Positions 6,198 through 9,490 of a DNA stretch of 9,490 bases are shown in pieces. The stretch lies in assembly GCA_902496645.1 (NCBI GenBank), contig CABVBR010000073.1, positions 1 through 9,490 on the forward strand, written 5' to 3'. Source of the stretch: an uncultured Collinsella sp. Its GTDB lineage: Bacteria; Actinomycetota; Coriobacteriia; Coriobacteriales; Coriobacteriaceae. Position 1 is the first letter of the stretch. Each line of letters opens with the position of its first letter. The position numbers and the translations under genes are program-made. The notes under the pieces are model-generated. The model did not search any database. It was given only the letters and a program-made list of their open reading frames with translations, and was not told the DNA's origin.

Positions 6198-7136
6198 TTA
6201 CCTCCCCATCGCACAGAAGAGCTCGCGCACGAGCGCGGCCGCTTCGAGTGCATCGTTTGCGTCGATCACGGACTGGATTTTTTCATGGCCCACGCTTTCC
6301 AGGGCGTCATTCATAAGCTTCATCATAGCGAGGTTATGAGCGCACTCCCCTTCAGCATCCTCGATAATCGGGAACGTATCGAAGTAGATGGCGTGGTCAA
6401 AGGCGTATTTCTTGAGATAGAAAAGCATTTCGAGCGTCTTGACAGGCGTAGCCATGCCAATCATGAGCCCGTCGTCCATCACGCCGTAACCATCGTTGAG
6501 GTGAATGCCGTAGAGCTTGCCGGCGCGGCCGAAGATATCGGTAGCCATCGCGGGGTTCTCGTGCTTCATGAGCATATGACAGTAATCGAGCGTGACACCC
6601 AAATTCTCGCGGTCCACCGCGTTGAGGATCATGCCGGTGAGGCCCATCGTATCGATATAGGCGTAGCTGCGCTCCTCATAGGGCTTGTACTCGATGGAGA
6701 TATGCAGGTCGGGTGCATAGTCGCAGACCGCCTGGAACGCCTTAACGAGGTTGTCAAACACGCGGGTGTAGTCGATCTGGAAGCTGTAGTCAAAGCCATC
6801 GTGACCGAGCCAGATCGTCACGGTATCGCCGCCGCAGGCGCGACAGTAGTCGCAGGCCTCATAGCAGAGCTTAAGCGCCTCCCCAGCGAGCGCGGGATCC
6901 TGGTTGCCCAGGTCACCATTGATGAAGTCGCTGCGGAAACGAAGGGCCGTGCCGTTGAGCTTGAGATCGTGCGCGTCGAGCTTGGCCTTCATCTCCTCGG
7001 CGGAGATGCCTGCCACATGCTCGGGGTAGTTAAGGTCCACATGGGTGAGGCCGACACGCTGGAATTGATCGAAGACGTGGTCGATGTTCTTCTCACCGGT
7101 TCGGTAGTAAGAGTTGATACGGGTTGCGAATTTCAT
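6198..7136 (-). CDS. TIM-barrel sugar isomerase/epimerase-like protein
   Basis: The 312-residue product belongs to the xylose isomerase-like TIM-barrel superfamily (AP endonuclease 2/sugar phosphate isomerase-epimerase, PF01261-like). Likely divalent-metal ligands are E149 (in SIEYKP), D184 (in TLDYCH), H212 (in HLND) and D253 (in YFDTFP). The last ligand is Asp rather than the Glu usual in tagatose-3-epimerase-type enzymes, and so resembles L-rhamnose isomerase-type sites. H187 is nearby. It is the first gene of an operon with the EIIBC permease: its TAA (6200-6198) ends 7 nt before the permease ATG and overlaps that gene's Shine-Dalgarno sequence. The start ATG at 7136 has AGGAAAGG 10 nt upstream. 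The context suggests action on the phosphosugar delivered by the permease. The exact reaction is not determinable. Confidence 0.88.
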   Translation of the reverse strand: MKFATRINSYYRTGEKNIDHVFDQFQRVGLTHVDLNYPEHVAGISAEEMKAKLDAHDLKLNGTALRFRSDFINGDLGNQDPALAGEALKLCYEACDYCRACGGDTVTIWLGHDGFDYSFQIDYTRVFDNLVKAFQAVCDYAPDLHISIEYKPYEERSYAYIDTMGLTGMILNAVDRENLGVTLDYCHMLMKHENPAMATDIFGRAGKLYGIHLNDGYGVMDDGLMIGMATPVKTLEMLFYLKKYAFDHAIYFDTFPIIEDAEGECAHNLAMMKLMNDALESVGHEKIQSVIDANDALEAAALVRELFCAMGR

Positions 7137-7418
7137 CGCTGAGCTGCCTTTCCTGTAAGGAAACGTTCAAGCGGGAAGCCCCGACCGTTGCGCGCATTTG
7201 GACAGGTACCTCTTCCGCAACTACAGTCTATTGCAACTATTTCTCATTCGCAATCATCTTTTTCCATTCTTATTCATGTAGTTTCATAGTTATTGCATAG
7301 TGAACCAGCTTTTACCTGTACTTTAGTTGATGAATACACCTGACACTCGTTGAAACTTTATGATTCTCCTTGATTTCAACTACCGTTTACCGCCGAATAT
7401 CAACCATTCACCGGCAAA
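7137..7418. other. Intergenic region upstream of the isomerase-EIIBC operon
   Basis: This AT-rich gap contains no supported gene. Besides the promoter it holds a 6-bp leader hairpin, TTTCCT with AGGAAA (7149-7154 and 7158-7163), next to the isomerase start, and an inverted repeat GTTGAAA/TTTCAAC (7349-7355 and 7374-7380) about 120 bp upstream of the -10 element. The lower GC than the flanking genes is typical of a regulatory region. Confidence 0.5.
7217..7256 (-). promoter_or_regulatory. Promoter and candidate operators of the isomerase-EIIBC operon
   Basis: On the minus strand TTGCGA (7253-7248), a 17-nt spacer and TAGACT (7230-7225) form a good sigma-70-type promoter, with a leader of about 80 nt. 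Read on the plus strand, GCAACTA occurs at 7217-7223 and 7233-7239 with a related GCAATCA at 7250-7256, spaced 16 and 17 bp. These cover the start-site region, the spacer and the -35. They are good candidates for sites bound by the locus DeoR-type repressor, which is inference. Confidence 0.55.
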
Positions 7419-7452
7419 GAAAAAGCACCTGCCCACTATGCAGGCAGGTGCT
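7419..7452 (-). terminator. Intrinsic terminator of the cysteine desulfidase-like gene
   Basis: A perfect 10-bp stem (AGCACCTGCC at 7424-7433 with GGCAGGTGCT at 7443-7452) with a 9-nt loop is followed on the minus strand by a T-rich tract (7424-7416). It begins about 55 nt after the upstream stop codon and is clearly oriented for the minus strand. Confidence 0.92.
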
Positions 7453-7506
7453 TTACAGCCACATGCGCGACGACTTCAACAGGAAAAATGCAGTATCTCA
7501 GAGCCC

Positions 7507-8829
7507 TTAGCAGTCGACGACGGTTTTGCCGATCATGATGTTGAGGATCTCGACGTCGGTATCCTTCATGCCCACGCGGCCCACGTAGCCCATGCTGGCA
7601 ATCGTCTGCTCGACGGTATCCTGAATGAGGCCCTCGCCGGCGCGGAAGCCGCGGCCCTGCATGGCCATATCGTGGCCCAGAATCGCAGCATCAACGGCAG
7701 CGGAAATCTTAGCCGCGCAACTCGCCTTGGCGCCATCGCACACGATGCCGCCCACGTTGCCGAGCGTGTTCGAAACCGTCGCGCCAATCTGCTCGCGCGT
7801 GCCACCGCACAGCCAGGTAATGGCAGCACCGGCACCGCACGCAGCGCAAATAGCGCCACAAAACGCCGAGAGCGCACCAATATAGCTCTTGATATGCACG
7901 GCGATGAGATCGGACAGCATCACGGCACGCACCAGGCGCTCGTGGTCGCAGCGTAGGTACTCGGCATACTCCATAACGGGCAAGGCGCAGGTAATGCCCT
8001 GATTGCCCGAGCCGCACACGATGGCGACCGGCAGCGCACAGCCGTTCATGCGGGCGTCGGACCCGGCGGCTGCACGGGCACGGGCACGGCAGGCGACGTC
8101 ATCGGCGCGAGCGCCCAACAGCGTACGGCCAACCTCGGCGCCCCAAGCGTGCGCCAGGCCCTCGGCACTGATCGCGCCGTTCAGCTCAATCTGACGCTCA
8201 ACGGCAGCGCGGGCGCTCTCGATGTCGCCGCCCTCGATAAAGTCGATGATGGACTCGATCGACATGGGCGTGTCGGCGCTATCTGCCACACGCTCGGCCA
8301 CGACGCGCTCGGCGCAGGCGGCACACTCCCCCGCCGACTTGCCGCATACCGGAATACCGTCGAGCGTATGGCACGTGACATTGGTGTGGTGGTCGGTAAT
8401 CTCGACGACCGCAACATGGCCCCCGGCCGTGGCAGTCACCTTGATGTAGAGGTTGGGCACACCCTCGACAAGCGACACATCGCAATAACCGGCATCGGCG
8501 AGGAGCTCGGACACGCGAGCACGGTCTTCGTCGTTAACGCTCTCGAGCACCTCGAGCGCGCTCTTGGCGTCACCGCCCACGGCGCCCAGCACGGCCGCGG
8601 CCTCAATACCGTGCATGCCGCCCGAGTTGGGCACGGTCACGCTCTTAACGTTCTTGATGATATTGCCTGAGCAGGCAACATCCATATGATCGGGTTCGCA
8701 ACCGAGCGTCTGGCTCGCCAGCGCCGCTGCATAGGCAACGGCAATGGGCTCGGTGCAGCCGAGCGCGCAGACAAGCTCGCGGTTCAAGACATCGCAAAAA
8801 GCGGCATCGCGGATGGAATCGGTAGGCAT
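7507..8829 (-). CDS. cyuA: L-cysteine desulfidase family protein (CyuA/YhaM, UPF0597)
   Basis: The family uses an oxygen-sensitive [4Fe-4S] cluster to break L-cysteine into pyruvate, ammonia and sulfide, and is related to the L-serine dehydratase alpha chain. The 440-residue cytosolic product has the signature ALGCTEP with C25, then GSGNQG at 273-278, and cysteines C324 (AFCG), C364 (IVCDGAK) and C371. The 40- and 7-residue spacings equal those I recall for the cluster ligands of the Methanocaldococcus jannaschii enzyme (C282, C322, C329), and C25 also matches. There are 22 cysteines (5%), unusually many. The start ATG at 8829 has AGGAG 6 nt upstream; the frame stays open 29 codons further, without a comparable ribosome site. 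The gene has its own promoter and terminator and is divergent from rpiB. Serine deamination is the main alternative activity. Confidence 0.88.
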   Translation of the reverse strand: MPTDSIRDAAFCDVLNRELVCALGCTEPIAVAYAAALASQTLGCEPDHMDVACSGNIIKNVKSVTVPNSGGMHGIEAAAVLGAVGGDAKSALEVLESVNDEDRARVSELLADAGYCDVSLVEGVPNLYIKVTATAGGHVAVVEITDHHTNVTCHTLDGIPVCGKSAGECAACAERVVAERVADSADTPMSIESIIDFIEGGDIESARAAVERQIELNGAISAEGLAHAWGAEVGRTLLGARADDVACRARARAAAGSDARMNGCALPVAIVCGSGNQGITCALPVMEYAEYLRCDHERLVRAVMLSDLIAVHIKSYIGALSAFCGAICAACGAGAAITWLCGGTREQIGATVSNTLGNVGGIVCDGAKASCAAKISAAVDAAILGHDMAMQGRGFRAGEGLIQDTVEQTIASMGYVGRVGMKDTDVEILNIMIGKTVVDC

Positions 8830-8865
8830 AGGAATCTCCTGCTTACATAACGGACTGGGCTCTCG

Positions 8866-8895
8866 ATAATAGTTAGCTCTTTTATTTGATAACAA
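8866..8895 (-). promoter_or_regulatory. Likely promoter of the cysteine desulfidase-like gene
   Basis: TTGTTA (8895-8890) and TATTAT (8871-8866) are separated by 18 nt on the minus strand, 36 nt before the ATG. An inverted repeat TTGAT/ATCAA overlaps the -35 region (8886-8903), which may be an operator. Evidence is motif-based. Confidence 0.55.
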
Positions 8896-8990
8896 TGCAT
8901 CAAAAACCGCAACCATGGTTCCGACGGACGGCGTTCAAGCGCAATCTGACGGCATTCATTCATGAAAAGCTAGTCTTGTTGCATGCTAAA

Positions 8991-9023
8991 GCGTTTGACC
9001 AAAAAACGCCCGAGCGTTTACAC
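8991..9023 (+). promoter_or_regulatory. Candidate rpiB promoter with palindromic repeats
   Basis: TTGACC (8995-9000) and TTACAC (9018-9023) are separated by 17 nt, giving a leader of about 70 nt. The palindrome GCGTTT/AAACGC (8991-8996 and 9004-9009, 7-nt spacer) overlaps the -35, and a further GCGTTT lies at 9014-9019. This layout resembles an operator. Confidence 0.45.
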
Positions 9024-9100
9024 AAAAGTCGCGTTATCATGCAGTCGAACGCGGTAAAACCTTTAGCAATTCCGCCGCACGGACCAGAGAGGAACCACTC

Positions 9101-9490
9101 ATGAAGATCGGTATCGGTAACGACCACGCCGCCGTCGAGCTCAAGAACATCATTTCCGAGCACCTGAAGGAGCGCGGCTGCGAGGTCGTGAACTATGGCA
9201 CCGACACCTCCGAGAGCTTCGACTACCCCATCGCCGGTTACAAGGTGGGCAAGGCCGTGGCCAACGGTGACGTCGACCTGGGTATCCTGATCTGCGGTAC
9301 CGGCGTCGGCATTAGCCTGGCCGCCAATAAGGTCGAGGGCGTACGCGCCGTCGTGTGCTCCGAGCCCTTCAGCGCCAAGCTCTCCCGTATGCACAACAAC
9401 ACCAACGTGCTGGCCTTTGGCGCCCGCGTCGTGGGCTCCGAGCTCGCCAAGATGATTGTCGACGAATGGCTCGACGCCGAGTTTGAGGGC
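9101..9490 (+). CDS. rpiB: Ribose-5-phosphate isomerase B, 3' end outside the window
   Basis: RpiB interconverts ribose 5-phosphate and ribulose 5-phosphate in the pentose phosphate pathway. The visible 130 residues match the RpiB/LacAB family: the N-terminal GNDHAA (6-11, with D8 and H9), ICGTGVGISLAANK at 64-77 with catalytic C65, and the MHNN segment with H98 and N99. The family is about 145-150 residues long, so some 15-20 are missing past the right edge. The start ATG at 9101 has an AGAGAGGA ribosome site 7 nt upstream. Related family members act on allose or galactose 6-phosphates. No lacA/lacB-type pair is visible here, so RpiB is preferred. It is divergent from the cysteine desulfidase-like gene and in a separate transcription unit from the EIIBC locus. 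Confidence 0.94.
   Translation, partial: MKIGIGNDHAAVELKNIISEHLKERGCEVVNYGTDTSESFDYPIAGYKVGKAVANGDVDLGILICGTGVGISLAANKVEGVRAVVCSEPFSAKLSRMHNNTNVLAFGARVVGSELAKMIVDEWLDAEFEG

Noticed and set aside
6191..6253. 21-codon N-terminal extension of the EIIBC protein
   Set aside because: It overlaps the end of the upstream isomerase gene, and the EIIB domain begins at the internal ATG at 6190, which has a strong ribosome site.
6285..7142. Plus-strand open frame of 285 codons
   Set aside because: It is antisense to the TIM-barrel gene, with no domain and no ribosome binding site of note.
8830..8916. 29-codon N-terminal extension of the cysteine desulfidase-like protein
   Set aside because: It covers the likely promoter, and the ATG at 8829 has AGGAG at ideal spacing and fits the family's usual N-terminus, with C25 in register.

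Overview
The window looks like a chromosomal segment of a GC-rich Gram-positive actinobacterium. A gut-type member of the Coriobacteriia (Collinsella-like) fits best. This is an inference from base composition, a four-domain ribosomal protein S1, a class A RNase P RNA and the gene content; no taxonomic search was possible. Three of the genes begin with non-ATG codons (TTG for yigZ and rpsA, GTG for the HAD gene), and the local sequence forces or strongly favours these starts.

Left part (1-2760, all minus strand): rpsA (30S ribosomal protein S1) with its own terminator, then rnpB (RNase P RNA) with its own promoter, then a 98-bp imperfect inverted repeat. Next comes a hydrophobic reading frame interrupted by an in-frame TGA, and finally yigZ (IMPACT family), which runs off the left edge. 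The end of the interrupted frame overlaps the yigZ start in a TTGA arrangement.

Middle (2760-4700): a 315-bp divergent intergenic region holds the rpsA leader and the upstream region of a plus-strand HAD-superfamily hydrolase gene. That gene converges on a minus-strand DeoR-family repressor gene.

Right-middle (4726-7450, minus strand): a two-gene operon encodes a TIM-barrel sugar isomerase/epimerase-like protein and a PTS EIIBC permease. The two are tightly coupled, with the first stop codon lying inside the ribosome binding site of the second gene. A strong terminator separates the operon from the deoR-type gene downstream. Together the three read as a locus that imports and phosphorylates a sugar, isomerises it, and is repressed locally. 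The sugar cannot be named from the sequence. The operon promoter carries spaced GCAACTA repeats that are good operator candidates.

Right end (7419-9490): a minus-strand cysteine desulfidase-like gene (cyuA/yhaM family) with its own promoter and terminator, and a divergent plus-strand rpiB (ribose-5-phosphate isomerase B) that runs off the right edge. I see no mobile-element genes, tRNAs, CRISPR array or phage genes. Most of the window is housekeeping and central metabolism. The features most worth follow-up are the uncharacterised sugar locus, the interrupted membrane-protein frame next to the inverted repeat, and a hairpin that could mask the rpsA ribosome binding site.
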